From Tardiphaga sp. (lineage in GTDB: Bacteria > Pseudomonadota > Alphaproteobacteria > Rhizobiales > Xanthobacteraceae): a stretch of DNA of 64,000 bases. The stretch lies in assembly GCA_030147505.1 (NCBI GenBank), contig JASBVG010000095.1:1-64000 (forward strand), in the 5' to 3' direction. Under the pieces are notes generated by a model, which was not told the DNA's origin, did not search any database, and saw only the letters and a program-made list of their open reading frames with translations. Both the position numbers and the translations under genes were made by a program. Positions 41,649 through 50,918 of this stretch are shown here, piece by piece (position 1 is the stretch's first letter; every line of letters starts with the position of its first letter).

Positions 41649-42131
41649 TCACTTCGGGAGTTCGAACACGAGACACGTCGTCGTCGCATGCGCGAGCAGT
41701 CGCCCCTTATCGTCGGTGATCCGGGCCTCCGCGATGGCAACGCGGCGGCCGGCATTGAGGACTTTGCCTTCGGTGCGCACCGTGCCGGTGGCTTCGCTCA
41801 TGCCGCGGATAAAACTGATCTTGAATTCCAGCGTGGTGTAGCCGGAGCCCGGCGGCAGCGTCGAATGCACGGCGAGGCCCATGGCGGAATCCAGCAGGAT
41901 CGCGGCATAGCCACCATGCACCGAGCCGATCGGATTGTAGTGGCGGATCCCGGGGATGCTGTGAAACACGACATGGCCGTGATCGGCTGTCGAGTCGAAC
42001 GGACCGACATTCTCCATGATCGGCGGCTGCGGCAACTCGCCCGCGAACATCTTTCGCACGAAATCGAGGCCCGACATCGAAGCGAGGACGGCGGGGGAGA
42101 CGACGCCAAAGGGCGAGGTTTTGTCGGTCAT
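41649..42131 (-). CDS. PaaI-type hotdog-fold thioesterase
   Basis: A 160-residue acyl-CoA thioesterase of the PaaI group. NPIGSVHGGYAAILLDSAMG holds the H-G-G-x-x-x-x-L-x-D pattern of the active site helix, followed by LEFKISFIRGMSEATGTVRT and GRRVAIAEARITDDKGRLLA. It should cleave CoA from aromatic or medium-chain acyl groups in the cytoplasm. Start at 42131 chosen; the longer frame upstream crosses a palindromic repeat. Confidence 0.88.
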   Translation of the reverse strand: MTDKTSPFGVVSPAVLASMSGLDFVRKMFAGELPQPPIMENVGPFDSTADHGHVVFHSIPGIRHYNPIGSVHGGYAAILLDSAMGLAVHSTLPPGSGYTTLEFKISFIRGMSEATGTVRTEGKVLNAGRRVAIAEARITDDKGRLLAHATTTCLVFELPK

Positions 42132-42207
42132 GGCGCTTCCTTTTTTGATGATGGACATCATACAAAAAGAGCGCCCCGAATACCAACTGAATGGCTCAGA
42201 AACGACT

Positions 42208-42230
42208 ATGGCCGGGACGAGCCCGGCCAT
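42208..42230. repeat. Short palindromic repeat
   Basis: Arms ATGGCCGGG / CCCGGCCAT around ACGAG. Sits between carA and the thioesterase gene; same type as 12766-12788. Confidence 0.65.
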
Positions 42231-42255
42231 GACAAAGTTCTGAAATGTCCGGCGC

Positions 42256-43446
42256 CTACGACGCCTTCTTCGTCCGCATCAGATCGGCAAACCGTTTGAA
42301 CAGATAATGCGAGTCCCGCGGGCCCGGCGAGGCTTCGGGGTGGTACTGCACCGAGAATACCGGCTTGTCTTCGAGTTCGATGCCGCAATTGGAGCCGTCG
42401 AACAGCGAGATATGGGTCTGCTTGGCGCCCTTCGGCAGCGTCGCTTCGTCCACGGCGAAGCCATGGTTCATCGAAGTGATCTCCACCTTGCCGGTGGTCT
42501 CGTCCCTGACCGGATGATTGGCTCCGTGATGGCCCTGATGCATTTTTTTGGTCTTGGCGCCAACCGCGAGGCCAAGCATCTGATGACCGAGGCAGATGCC
42601 GAATGTCGGCAGGCCGCTATCGATCACCTGCTTGATGACCGGCACGGCATATTTGCCGGTTTCGGCCGGATCGCCTGGGCCGTTGGATAGGAACACGCCA
42701 TCCGGCTTCAGCGCGAGGATGTCCTCAGCCGACGTGGTGGCTGGAACGACGGTGACCTTGCAGCCTTCACCGGCGAGCAGGCGCAGGATGTTCCGCTTAA
42801 TGCCGTAGTCGATGGCGACCACGTTGAATTCCGGCTTGTCCTGGTGCCCGAACCCCTTGTTCCATTCCCAGGGCATTTCGTCCCAGGTAAAACGCTGGCC
42901 GGAGGTGACCATCGGAACGAGGTCCATGCCTTCGAGGCCTGGCCATTCGCGCGCTTCTTCCTTCAGCCCGTGCAGGTCGAACTTTCCGTCCCTTGCATGC
43001 GCGATTACGGCATTCGGCATGCCCTTGGTGCGGATCAGAGCAGTGAGGGCACGGGTGTCGATGCCGGAAATGCCGATGATGCCGCGCGCCTTCAGCCAGG
43101 CGTCGAGATGCCGGGAGGCCCGGAAATTCGACGGATCGGTGATGGCCGAGCGCAGGATCACGCCGCGGGCGCCGGGCGTCGCCGCCATGTTCACCGTCTC
43201 GATATCCTCGTCATTGGTGCCGACATTGCCAATGTGGGGGAAGGTGAAAGTAATGAGCTGGCCGGCATAGGAGGGATCGGTGAGGATCTCTTCATAGCCG
43301 GTCATGGCGGTGTTGAAGCAGACTTCACCGACGGCATGGCCTTCCGCGCCGAGGCCAAAGCCTTCGAGCACAGTGCCATCGGCGAGCACGAGGAGCGCGG
43401 TCGGTTTGTGGTCCGGCCAGGCTGGGGATGTTTCTGTGGGGGTCAT
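42256..43446 (-). CDS. carA: Carbamoyl-phosphate synthase small subunit
   Basis: A 396-residue glutaminase subunit that supplies ammonia to CarB. The N-terminal domain starts ALLVLADGTVLEGFGLGAEG; the class I amidotransferase domain has the nucleophile in GICLGHQMLGLAVG and the His-Glu pair in QYHPEASPGPRDSHYLF. Length fits. carA and carB are on the same strand but separated by four other genes, one of them (dps) on the opposite strand, so they are transcribed separately. Confidence 0.97.
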   Translation of the reverse strand: MTPTETSPAWPDHKPTALLVLADGTVLEGFGLGAEGHAVGEVCFNTAMTGYEEILTDPSYAGQLITFTFPHIGNVGTNDEDIETVNMAATPGARGVILRSAITDPSNFRASRHLDAWLKARGIIGISGIDTRALTALIRTKGMPNAVIAHARDGKFDLHGLKEEAREWPGLEGMDLVPMVTSGQRFTWDEMPWEWNKGFGHQDKPEFNVVAIDYGIKRNILRLLAGEGCKVTVVPATTSAEDILALKPDGVFLSNGPGDPAETGKYAVPVIKQVIDSGLPTFGICLGHQMLGLAVGAKTKKMHQGHHGANHPVRDETTGKVEITSMNHGFAVDEATLPKGAKQTHISLFDGSNCGIELEDKPVFSVQYHPEASPGPRDSHYLFKRFADLMRTKKAS

Positions 43447-43697
43447 GAGAGGACTACATAATCCCGCGGCTCTGCGGCGTCAAAGCCGGATCGGCGGGAT
43501 TTCACATGTGGGGAACCCCGGCAGAATGCCTTGCGGGCCGTCCGGTGGGGCGTCGGATGAGACGTTGGATCAATTTATTTAAAGGTTGAATTAGTCAAAT
43601 TCCCCGAACCTCGCTTGCTGAGCGTGCGATTCGCCGCTAGCAACCCCCGAACTGGGTATTTCCGGATATTTCTGTGCGGCTTGATTATTTCGCCGCC

Positions 43698-45311
43698 ATG
43701 GCTGCACGTTCGGCCGCGGCGCCGGCGCGTTGGCGTCGCCCATTCCTGGCTTGGCTCGATGGCATCGAAAGAGGCTGGGCGATTCCGCTTCTGATTGCCG
43801 GTTTTGCAGCGGCGTGGTGGCTGTTCCTCATCGTCGCCTATCAAAGCGGCGACCTGCATGTCGACGTACTGGAGACCTGGACACTCGGGCGGGAATTCGC
43901 CTGGGGGAACGCCAAGCATCCGCCGTTGATGGGCTGGGTAGCCTGGTTATGGACGCAGATCTTCCCGCTCACTGACTGGTCTTTCCAGTTGCTGTCCATG
44001 ACCAATGCGGCAATCGCGCTGTTCGCAGTCGATCTGATCGCGCGCCGCTTCGTGCGCGGCGACGCCCGCGCCGTCGTGTTGATGCTGCTGATGCTGACGC
44101 CAGTCTATCAATTCTACGCACAGCGCTTCAATGCCAACACCGTGCTGCTGGCGATCTGGCCGATGGCCACTTATTGCTACCTACGCTCGTTCGAAACACG
44201 CAGCATCGGTTGGTCGGTCGCGGCTGGCCTGCTGGCGGCCCTGGCGATGCTCGGCAAATACTATTCGATCTTCTTGGTCGCAGGCTTCGTGCTCGCGGCC
44301 TTCGCGCATCCGCGGCGGGCGACATACTTCAAGTCATTGGCGCCGTGGCTTTCGACGTTAGCCGGCCTCATCGTGCTCGGGCCGCATCTGCACTGGCTGG
44401 CGATGAATGACGGTCAGACGCTCACCTATCCACTGAAACAGCAGGGTGGTTTTGGCCTGCACCACTCGCTCAACGAAGCGACCATGTTCTTGCTCGGCAT
44501 TGGCGCGGCGCTTGCTGTGCCGGCGATTGCCTGGACCCTTTCGGCGGGACAACGGCTGGGTCGTTTCATGACGGATTTCCGCGCCATGCCGTCGGGGCTC
44601 CTTCTGCTGTTCTGGGTTTTCGTTGGCACGCTCATGTTGCCACCCGTCACAGCGGTGGCGCTTGGCACCAATATGCCATCGCTCTGGGCCGCACAGGGGT
44701 TGTTCCTGCCGGTCGTCCTGATCGTCTGCGGCGCCAGCTTTACACTGGAGCGCTTCTTTGTCGTCAATCTCGCTACCTGGGTAGCCGGAATTGCAATCAC
44801 GGCCATCGTCGTGGCCGCGCCGATCCATGCGATCCAGCGCAACAGCGCCAACCCCAATGAGCGAACCTATTACCGGCTCGCCGCTGCCGAGGCGACCAAG
44901 CGATGGCACCAGGCAACAGGCCGGCCGATGATACAGGTGAGCGGCGATGACGGACTCGCCTTCGCAACCGCCTTCTACAGCCCCGATCATCCTCGCTACA
45001 GTCGTCCATTCCGCTTCCAATATGCTTGGGGCATGCCGCGTCCTGCGACCCTGCAACGTGGATGGGTTGGTCTCTGTTTCGCTAAGGATTTGACGTGCCT
45101 GGACTGGATGGGCAGGGTCGCTGCCATCGATCGCCACCATCTCCGGGTCGATTTTGATGTGCAGCCGACCCTGTGGGGAACGCCGGGTATTCCGGCCACC
45201 GTCGCCGCCCTGATGGTGTTGCCGTACGGTCCGAACACCGGGCAGCCGGGCGATCTCCGCAGCGTTGCCGCAGAAGATTTCTCCTCCAGCGGCCGCCGCC
45301 CGGCGCAGTGA
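43698..45311 (+). CDS. ArnT/PMT-like family 39 glycosyltransferase
   Basis: A 537-residue polytopic protein with about eleven helices. The first periplasmic loop carries DLHVDVLETWTLGREFAWGN followed by AKHPPLMGWVAW, containing the acidic and K-H-P-P residues typical of GT39/ArnT-like enzymes that use polyprenyl-linked sugars. Helices such as AGLLAALAMLGKYYSIFLVA and a C-terminal soluble domain follow. It probably modifies a lipid, glycan or protein in the envelope; donor and acceptor unknown. ATG at 43698 is chosen; GTG at 43674 is in frame. Confidence 0.82.
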   Translation: MAARSAAAPARWRRPFLAWLDGIERGWAIPLLIAGFAAAWWLFLIVAYQSGDLHVDVLETWTLGREFAWGNAKHPPLMGWVAWLWTQIFPLTDWSFQLLSMTNAAIALFAVDLIARRFVRGDARAVVLMLLMLTPVYQFYAQRFNANTVLLAIWPMATYCYLRSFETRSIGWSVAAGLLAALAMLGKYYSIFLVAGFVLAAFAHPRRATYFKSLAPWLSTLAGLIVLGPHLHWLAMNDGQTLTYPLKQQGGFGLHHSLNEATMFLLGIGAALAVPAIAWTLSAGQRLGRFMTDFRAMPSGLLLLFWVFVGTLMLPPVTAVALGTNMPSLWAAQGLFLPVVLIVCGASFTLERFFVVNLATWVAGIAITAIVVAAPIHAIQRNSANPNERTYYRLAAAEATKRWHQATGRPMIQVSGDDGLAFATAFYSPDHPRYSRPFRFQYAWGMPRPATLQRGWVGLCFAKDLTCLDWMGRVAAIDRHHLRVDFDVQPTLWGTPGIPATVAALMVLPYGPNTGQPGDLRSVAAEDFSSSGRRPAQ

Positions 45312-45419
45312 GGGCCGGTCCACGGTTCAGCGGCCATGTTGTGCCATCCCGGCAAAGCGCTTAGATCGTTATCGGCACAATTCGGGCGCCGCTGAGAGGC
45401 CGCCGACAAGGAGACGTAT

Positions 45420-45875
45420 ATGCTGCGCGACGACATCAATGCCGCCGTCAAGGAGGCCATGAAAGCCAAAGACGAGCGCAAGCTTTCCACCCTGCGCATG
45501 GTCAACTCGACCATCAAGAATGCGGATATCGATGCGCGCGGCCAGGGCAAGCCTCCGCTCGGCGATGCCGATTTGCTCAGCCTGCTGCAGAAGATGATCA
45601 AACAGCGTCAGGAGTCGGTGGAACTCTACGACAAGGGCGGCCGTGCCGAACTCGCCGCACAGGAGCGCGAGGAGATCGCGGTCATCACGGCCTATCTGCC
45701 GCAACAGATGTCGGACGATGAGACGAAGGCTGCGATAGCTGCCGAGATCACCGAGCTTGGCGCTGTCGGCATGAAGGATATGGGCAAGGTGATTGCCGCC
45801 CTGAAGGCGAAATATGCCGGACAGATGGATTTCGGAAAGGTCAGTGGCTTGGTGAAGGCCGCACTGAACGGCTAA
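45420..45875 (+). CDS. GatB/YqeY domain protein
   Basis: A 151-residue YqeY protein: MLRDDINAAVKEAMKAKDER, KLSTLRMVNSTIKNADID, LLSLLQKMIKQRQESVELY and a C-terminal MKDMGKVIAALKAKYAGQMD like the tail domain of GatB. It may bind tRNA and has been linked to amidotransferase-type functions, but no enzyme activity is known. AAGGAG seven bases before the ATG and a terminator after the stop show a single-gene unit. Confidence 0.94.
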   Translation: MLRDDINAAVKEAMKAKDERKLSTLRMVNSTIKNADIDARGQGKPPLGDADLLSLLQKMIKQRQESVELYDKGGRAELAAQEREEIAVITAYLPQQMSDDETKAAIAAEITELGAVGMKDMGKVIAALKAKYAGQMDFGKVSGLVKAALNG

Positions 45876-45897
45876 TAGCGATTAAGTTGCAAAGTCG

Positions 45898-45928
45898 GCC
45901 TCTCCTCGCCGTGCAAGGAGAGGCTTTT
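45898..45928 (+). terminator. Rho-independent terminator after yqeY
   Basis: GCCTCTCCT / AGGAGAGGC stem with nine-base loop and five T. Confidence 0.92.
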
Positions 45929-45931
45929 TAT

Positions 45932-47560
45932 TTACGCAGCTGCGGTCGGCAGGCTGTATTCCTTGAACTGATCGCGCAACGCCGTCTTCAGGATCTTGCC
46001 CGTCGCGGTATGCGGAATCGCATCGACGAACACCACATCGTCTGGCATCCACCACTTGGCGATCTTGCCATCCATGTAGTTCAGGATGTCCTCTCGGCTC
46101 GCCTGCTGGTCCGGTTTGAGCTGCACGATCAACAGCGGGCGCTCGTCCCACTTGGGATGGAAGACGCCGATCACAGCCGCTTCCGCCACCTGCGGATGGC
46201 CGACCGCGAGATTCTCCAGATCGATCGACGAGATCCATTCGCCGCCGGACTTGATGACGTCCTTCGAGCGATCCGTGATCCGCATATAGCCGTATTCATC
46301 GATGGTTGCGACGTCGCCGGTGTCGAAGTAGCCTTCGTCGTCGAGGATGTTCCTGTCGACGCGATAGTAAGCCTTCGCAACGGCAGGCCCGCGTACCAGC
46401 AGACGGCCGAAGGTCTTGCCGTCGTTCGGGATCAACTTGCCATTATCGTCGACCAGCTTCATTTCGACCATGAAGGGCGAGAAGCCCTGCGTCTGCAGGA
46501 TGTCGAACTTGGCGCTGCCATCGAGATCCTTGAACTGACCCTGCAGCACGCAAACGGTGCCGAGTGGCGACATTTCCGTCATGCCCCACGCATGGCGCGG
46601 CTCGACGCCCATATTCGCAAAGGTCTCGATCATCGCACGCGGCATCGCCGAGCCGCCGCACACCACCACCTTGAGATCCGGCAGTGTCAGCTTTTCCTTC
46701 TGCATATGTTGCAGCAGCATCAGCCATACCGTCGGAACGCCTGCGGTGTAGGTCACCTTCTCGGTGCTGAGTAGTTCATAGACTGATGCGCCATCAAGCT
46801 TGGCGCCCGGCATCACCAGCTTGGTGCCCATGGACGGCGCAGAGAAAGCGATGCCCCAGCTATTGGCGTGGAACAGCGGCACCACCGGCAGCATCGTGTC
46901 CTTGGACGTTGTGCCGAGTGAGTCGCCGTTATTCGCCATCAGCGAATGCAGCACGTTGGAGCGATGCGAATACAGCACGCCCTTCGGATCGCCTGTGGTG
47001 CCCGATGTGTAGCACATGGTCGCGGCAGTGTTCTCGTCGAACTCCTTCCACTGGAAGTTTCCATCGACCTCGTTGATCCAGTCCTCATACGCGACGGCGT
47101 TCTTCAGCGTGGTCGTCGGCATATGCGCCTTGTCGGTGAAAACGATATAGCGCTCGACGCTTGGGAGCTGGTCCGCGATCTTTTCCAGGATCGGAATGAA
47201 GGTCAGATCGGTCATCACGATGCGGTCTTGCGCATGGTTGATGATCCAGGCGATCTGGTCCGGGAACAGGCGCGGATTCACCGTGTGGCAGATGGCGCCG
47301 ATGCCCATGATGCCGTACCAGGCTTCGAGATGGCGCCAGGTGTTCCAGGCAATGGTGGCGACGCGGTCGCCGAGCACGATGCCTTCCTTATCGAGCCGCT
47401 GTGCGACCTTCAGTGAGCGCTTGCGGATCTCGGCATAGTTGGTGCGGTGGATCGGTCCTTCCACGGAGCGGGTGACGACCTCGCGCTCGCCGTGATTCTT
47501 CGCTGCGTGATCGATGATCCGATGACACAACAGGGGCCAGTCTTGCATCAAGCCGCGCAT
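45932..47560 (-). CDS. Long-chain fatty acid-CoA ligase (AMP-binding)
   Basis: A 542-residue adenylate-forming enzyme that activates a carboxylic acid to its CoA ester. The P-loop is MCYTSGTTGDPKGVLYSHRS, other blocks are HAWGMTEMSPLGTV, YFDTGDVATIDEYGYMRITD then RSKDVIKSGGEWIS, and the catalytic C-terminal lysine is in ATGKILKTALRD. The AlkK-like medium/long-chain acid ligases share this pattern; chain preference cannot be told. Start at 47560, with GGAGGAA five bases upstream; an upstream ATG at 47578 overlaps that site. Confidence 0.93.
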   Translation of the reverse strand: MRGLMQDWPLLCHRIIDHAAKNHGEREVVTRSVEGPIHRTNYAEIRKRSLKVAQRLDKEGIVLGDRVATIAWNTWRHLEAWYGIMGIGAICHTVNPRLFPDQIAWIINHAQDRIVMTDLTFIPILEKIADQLPSVERYIVFTDKAHMPTTTLKNAVAYEDWINEVDGNFQWKEFDENTAATMCYTSGTTGDPKGVLYSHRSNVLHSLMANNGDSLGTTSKDTMLPVVPLFHANSWGIAFSAPSMGTKLVMPGAKLDGASVYELLSTEKVTYTAGVPTVWLMLLQHMQKEKLTLPDLKVVVCGGSAMPRAMIETFANMGVEPRHAWGMTEMSPLGTVCVLQGQFKDLDGSAKFDILQTQGFSPFMVEMKLVDDNGKLIPNDGKTFGRLLVRGPAVAKAYYRVDRNILDDEGYFDTGDVATIDEYGYMRITDRSKDVIKSGGEWISSIDLENLAVGHPQVAEAAVIGVFHPKWDERPLLIVQLKPDQQASREDILNYMDGKIAKWWMPDDVVFVDAIPHTATGKILKTALRDQFKEYSLPTAAA

Positions 47561-47658
47561 TCGATTCCTCCTCCGCATTGCTGTTCTGCTCGCGCTTCCG
47601 TTAAGGAACCGCAGCGCCCACGACGGGTTTGCCCATCATTGGGGAACTAGGTCTTGCC

Positions 47659-48786
47659 ATGAAGTGTAACGCGGGGAAAGCGGGCGTAAAATCGACTTTT
47701 GGTCTATCCCGCTGCGGCCAAACGACAATTGGAGCGGTTCTTGCGCTGCTCATGATTTCGGCACTGCCGGCACAGGCCTATCCGACCACCTCGCGCGTGC
47801 CGCTGCCGAAGCCGCGTCCAGCCGAAGCGCCGCAGATCGCGTCCGACAACGCAGCGAAAGACGACAGCCAGTCCGGCGCCCCGCCTGTTCAGCCAGAGAA
47901 CAAGGCCGCCGAGCAGAAGCCAGCAGAGCTGAAATCGCCCGAACCACTGCCGCCTTCGGCCTGCCGGCTGGCGCTGAGCGAGAACATTGCGATCGCACCG
48001 AGCATTCCGGACATCAAGGGCCCGGGCGCCTGCGGCGGCCCCGATTTGGTGCGCCTTGAAGCGATCGTGCTTCCCGACAAGACGCTGGTACCGCTCAAGC
48101 CGGCCGCCACCATGCGTTGCAACATGGCCGAGGCCGTAGCGGACTGGGTGCGTATGGACATGGCTCCACTGGCCGGCAGCCTCAACACGAAATTGCTCGA
48201 AATCGACAATTTCGACTCATTTAACTGCCGCGGTCGCAATCGCGTTCAGGGTGCCAAATTGTCCGAACATGGCCGCGCCAATGCGCTGGACGTGCGCGGG
48301 CTGAAGCTGGTCAATGGCCAGACCATAGCATTCACCGAACGAAATACGCCGCGTGCGCTGCGCGAAAGGGTGTTGTTGTCGCTGTGTACGCGCTTTCCCA
48401 CTGTGCTTGGGCCGGGGTCGGACGGTTATCACGAGGACCACATCCATTTTGATCTCGCCGAGCGTCGCGGCGATTATCGCATCTGCCAATGGGATGTCTG
48501 GGACCAGTGGCCACAGATCGCACCGCTGATGCCGATGCCCCGTCCGGCCGAAGCGCCGCCGCGAGAGACGGCGGAGAGTAAGGAGGCTACGCCCGACGCA
48601 AGGCCCGGCGAGCAATCTTCGCAGAAGCAGCCGGAAGCTCGGGCTGAACCGGACAAGGAGCAGCAGGCCGAAGGGACCAAGTCGGAAGAGCCGAAGGCCA
48701 AATCCGAGCAGAAATCCAAGGTCAAAGCGAAGAAGCCGCGCAAGCAGCGCGCGCAGGCGCCATTCCCGTTGAATCTGTTGCGTTAG
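47659..48786 (+). CDS. Extensin-like C-terminal domain protein
   Basis: A 375-residue exported protein. The signal peptide (GAVLALLMISALPAQA) precedes a Pro-rich linker (RVPLPKPRPAEAPQ) and an extensin_C domain with paired cysteines: CRLALSENIAIAPSIP, GPGACGGPDLVRLEAI, MRCNMAEAVADWV, NCRGRNRVQGAKLSEHGRAN then ALDVRGL, and DGYHEDHIHFDLAERRGDYR. His and Asp residues in SEHGRANALD and DHIHFD resemble the D-Ala-D-Ala peptidase-like metal site of this fold, so a role on the cell wall is likely. The tail is Glu/Lys/Pro-rich. Confidence 0.88.
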   Translation: MKCNAGKAGVKSTFGLSRCGQTTIGAVLALLMISALPAQAYPTTSRVPLPKPRPAEAPQIASDNAAKDDSQSGAPPVQPENKAAEQKPAELKSPEPLPPSACRLALSENIAIAPSIPDIKGPGACGGPDLVRLEAIVLPDKTLVPLKPAATMRCNMAEAVADWVRMDMAPLAGSLNTKLLEIDNFDSFNCRGRNRVQGAKLSEHGRANALDVRGLKLVNGQTIAFTERNTPRALRERVLLSLCTRFPTVLGPGSDGYHEDHIHFDLAERRGDYRICQWDVWDQWPQIAPLMPMPRPAEAPPRETAESKEATPDARPGEQSSQKQPEARAEPDKEQQAEGTKSEEPKAKSEQKSKVKAKKPRKQRAQAPFPLNLLR

Positions 48787-48837
48787 CGAGCCGCTCCGGT
48801 CGCATCAAACCGGGGCGGGAGGCGCTGGATCAATAAA

Positions 48838-48862
48838 AAGGCGCCGGGGTACCGGCGCCTTT
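48838..48862. terminator. Bidirectional Rho-independent terminator
   Basis: AAAGGCGCCGG-GGTA-CCGGCGCCTTT, A-rich before, T after, between the convergent extensin-like and L,D-transpeptidase genes. Confidence 0.9.
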
Positions 48863-48884
48863 CAAGATTGGGATTTTGTGAAGC

Positions 48885-49568
48885 TTAGTATGGCGTGCCG
48901 CCGCCGCCCTGGAGGGCCAGCTTCGAATTATATGGCGAGTCGCCGGCCTTCGGCTCCAGCACGACGACCAAGGCGCCCGGCTTCACGCGGCTGTAGAGAT
49001 CGATCACGTCCTCGTTGGTCATGCGAATGCAGCCTGAGGAGATCGACGCACCGATATATTCCGGCTGGTTGGTGCCGTGGATGCGGAACAGCGTGTCCTT
49101 GTTGCCCTGATAGAGATAGAGCGCGCGGGCGCCGAGCGGATTGTCCACGCCGCCGGGCACAGAGGCCGGCAGGCCTTCGATGCGCTTGTGGATGTCGGCG
49201 GTCGGGGTCCACTTCGGCCATTCGGCCATGTTGCCAACGCGGGCAACACCGGAGAATGCGAGGGCTTCTTCGCCCACGGTCACGCCGTAGCGGATTGCCT
49301 TGCCGCCGTCCTGTACAAAATAGAGATAGTGGTTGTCGGAGTCGACCACGATCGAGCCCGGCAGTTCCTTGCGATGGAAGTCGACGATCGCGCGGCGGAA
49401 CGGCTCCGGCGGATTGACCTTGGCATACTTCGCCTTGGCGAGCTGCGCCTTGTCATTCGGCTTCAGGGTCGATTCCGGCGCCGGTTGATACATGGCAGTG
49501 GTCTGCATGCAGCCCGACAGCATGATGCCGGCGGCGACGATCAAACCCAGTCGAATCTTCAGAGACAT
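48885..49568 (-). CDS. L,D-transpeptidase (YkuD), lipoprotein
   Basis: A 227-residue envelope enzyme. The N-terminus is a lipoprotein signal with lipobox LSGC (cysteine about 20). The YkuD domain starts at IVVDSDNHYLYFVQDGGKAI and has the active site IHGTNQPEYIGASISSGCIR with catalytic His and Cys. It forms or alters 3-3 peptidoglycan cross-links or attaches proteins to the wall, in the periplasm. Alphaproteobacteria typically carry many such paralogues. Confidence 0.93.
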   Translation of the reverse strand: MSLKIRLGLIVAAGIMLSGCMQTTAMYQPAPESTLKPNDKAQLAKAKYAKVNPPEPFRRAIVDFHRKELPGSIVVDSDNHYLYFVQDGGKAIRYGVTVGEEALAFSGVARVGNMAEWPKWTPTADIHKRIEGLPASVPGGVDNPLGARALYLYQGNKDTLFRIHGTNQPEYIGASISSGCIRMTNEDVIDLYSRVKPGALVVVLEPKAGDSPYNSKLALQGGGGTPY

Positions 49569-49897
49569 AACCTTGTTCCAGTTGCTAGGCCAGGACGCAT
49601 GTTACGTCCTCAAAAATAGGCCTCTAACGCCACGATTCCATTAAGTGCAGTATCGCTGAATTTTCCCGTGTTTCCAGCGGCGAGACACGCGCTGCAGCAT
49701 GCGGGTTACGACCTGTGTCATATTTGCCGCAGAAATTTCTCAGCTCCGGGCAAGGTTTACGCGGGTTCACGACTTCTCCCGAAGCTGTGATCGGCAGACC
49801 AGGAGACGCGGCAATTCCATGTTTGGCAATTGCAAGTCTGACCAAGGTCTCAGTTACGTAAGGTATTCGCCCATCGTTCGGTATCTGCCGAATTAAT
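49569..49897. other. Intergenic region, no gene recognised
   Basis: Between the divergent L,D-transpeptidase and sdpR genes. A minus-strand open frame (49624-49845) has no ribosome site or family features. GC content falls toward the sdpR promoter. Confidence 0.4.
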
Positions 49898-49926
49898 TTG
49901 ACTATTATTCGTTATTTCGCTAATCA
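49898..49926 (+). promoter_or_regulatory. sdpR promoter, predicted leaderless
   Basis: TTGACT (49898-49903), 17-base spacer, TAATCA (49921-49926). The expected start point, about seven bases after the -10, falls on the A of the sdpR ATG (49933). ATTCG (49907-49911) and CGAAT (49928-49932) near the ends of this stretch form possible operator half-sites for SdpR itself. Confidence 0.55.
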
Positions 49927-49932
49927 CCGAAT

Positions 49933-50256
49933 ATGAATTCGGTCTTTAAAGCCCTCTCCGATCCGACCCGGCGCGAAATCCTCCAGCTCTTGCGCGAGCG
50001 AGAAATGACTGCAAGCGAGATCGCGGAACGCTTCGATTTGGCAAAGCCGACCCTGTCGGGTCACTTCGCCGTCTTGCGAGAAGCCGATCTTGTACGCAGC
50101 GAGAAATCCGGCACCAGGATCACCTACTGGTTGAATCTCTCCGTGCTGGAGGAAACCATGTGGCTATTTATGAGGAGCTTTGGGGCTTCGCCACCTGAGC
50201 CTTCGCCCTCCGATACGATCCCGAAATCCGCTCTGAACGAGAAACAAATACCATGA
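49933..50256 (+). CDS. sdpR: SdpR-like ArsR-family repressor
   Basis: A 107-residue winged-helix regulator: MNSVFKALSDPTRREILQLL then REREMTASEIAERFDLAKPT, LSGHFAVLREADLVRSEKSG and TRITYWLNLSVLEETMW, the SdpR/ArsR pattern. It has no metal-binding cysteine box. No Shine-Dalgarno sequence precedes the ATG, and the promoter position suggests a leaderless message. Its stop overlaps the start of sdpI (ATGA). In Bacillus, SdpR represses sdpRI and is sequestered by SdpI when the SdpC toxin binds. Confidence 0.9.
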   Translation: MNSVFKALSDPTRREILQLLREREMTASEIAERFDLAKPTLSGHFAVLREADLVRSEKSGTRITYWLNLSVLEETMWLFMRSFGASPPEPSPSDTIPKSALNEKQIP

Positions 50257-50918
50257 GCCGCCTTGCCCCGAGCTTCAGCCTGTTCATCACCGCCGCTACT
50301 TTCAGCGTGTCGGCCTGGGTCTTGACCCGCATTCCGACTGATAAACGCGTGCCGGTGCATTTCGACATTGCCGGCCAGCCGGACCGCTTTAGCGAGGCGT
50401 GGATGGCACTCCTCATCATCCCGGGCCTTTGCGCCCTGTTCACTCTCCTGTTCGCGCTCTTGCCGCGGATCGAGCCGAGGGCGCTCAATCTCGCGGGCTC
50501 GCAACGCGCCTATGACACGGTCTGGATCACCGCGATCCTGCTGCTGGCGGGTTGCCATGGGTTTTTGATTGCGAGCGCCCTGGATCTCACGCTGGATATC
50601 CCGCGCCTTGTGACGGCCCTGGTTGGCCTAAGTTTCGTGGCAACCGGCAATGTCGCGGGCAAGATTCGGCCGAACTTCACGATTGGGATCCGGCTTCCCT
50701 GGACGCTGGCCAGTGATCGTGTGTGGTACCGGACACATCGCGTCTTCGGATGGGGCGCGGTCGCGACCGGGCTCTTGCTCATGGCCGCGTCAGGGGGGGG
50801 TATGCCCTCGATTATGCTCGCGATCACGCTATTCACGTGCCTTTGCTTCCTGCTCCTTGGCACGATCATCTATTCGTATTGCGTGTGGCGGAGCTTGAGC
50901 CGGGAAGAACGAGCTTAG
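50253..50918 (+). CDS. sdpI: SdpI-family membrane protein
   Basis: A 221-residue inner-membrane protein with six helices. RIPTDKRVPVHFDIAGQPDR in the first loop is the DUF1648 signature, and SFVATGNVAGKIRPNFTIGI then RLPWTLASDRVWYRTHRVFG is the SdpI signature. In Bacillus subtilis SdpI gives immunity to SdpC toxin and signals to SdpR. No sdpABC toxin genes are in the window, so here the pair may sense another membrane-active compound. Translationally coupled to sdpR. Confidence 0.9.
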   Translation: MSRLAPSFSLFITAATFSVSAWVLTRIPTDKRVPVHFDIAGQPDRFSEAWMALLIIPGLCALFTLLFALLPRIEPRALNLAGSQRAYDTVWITAILLLAGCHGFLIASALDLTLDIPRLVTALVGLSFVATGNVAGKIRPNFTIGIRLPWTLASDRVWYRTHRVFGWGAVATGLLLMAASGGGMPSIMLAITLFTCLCFLLLGTIIYSYCVWRSLSREERA

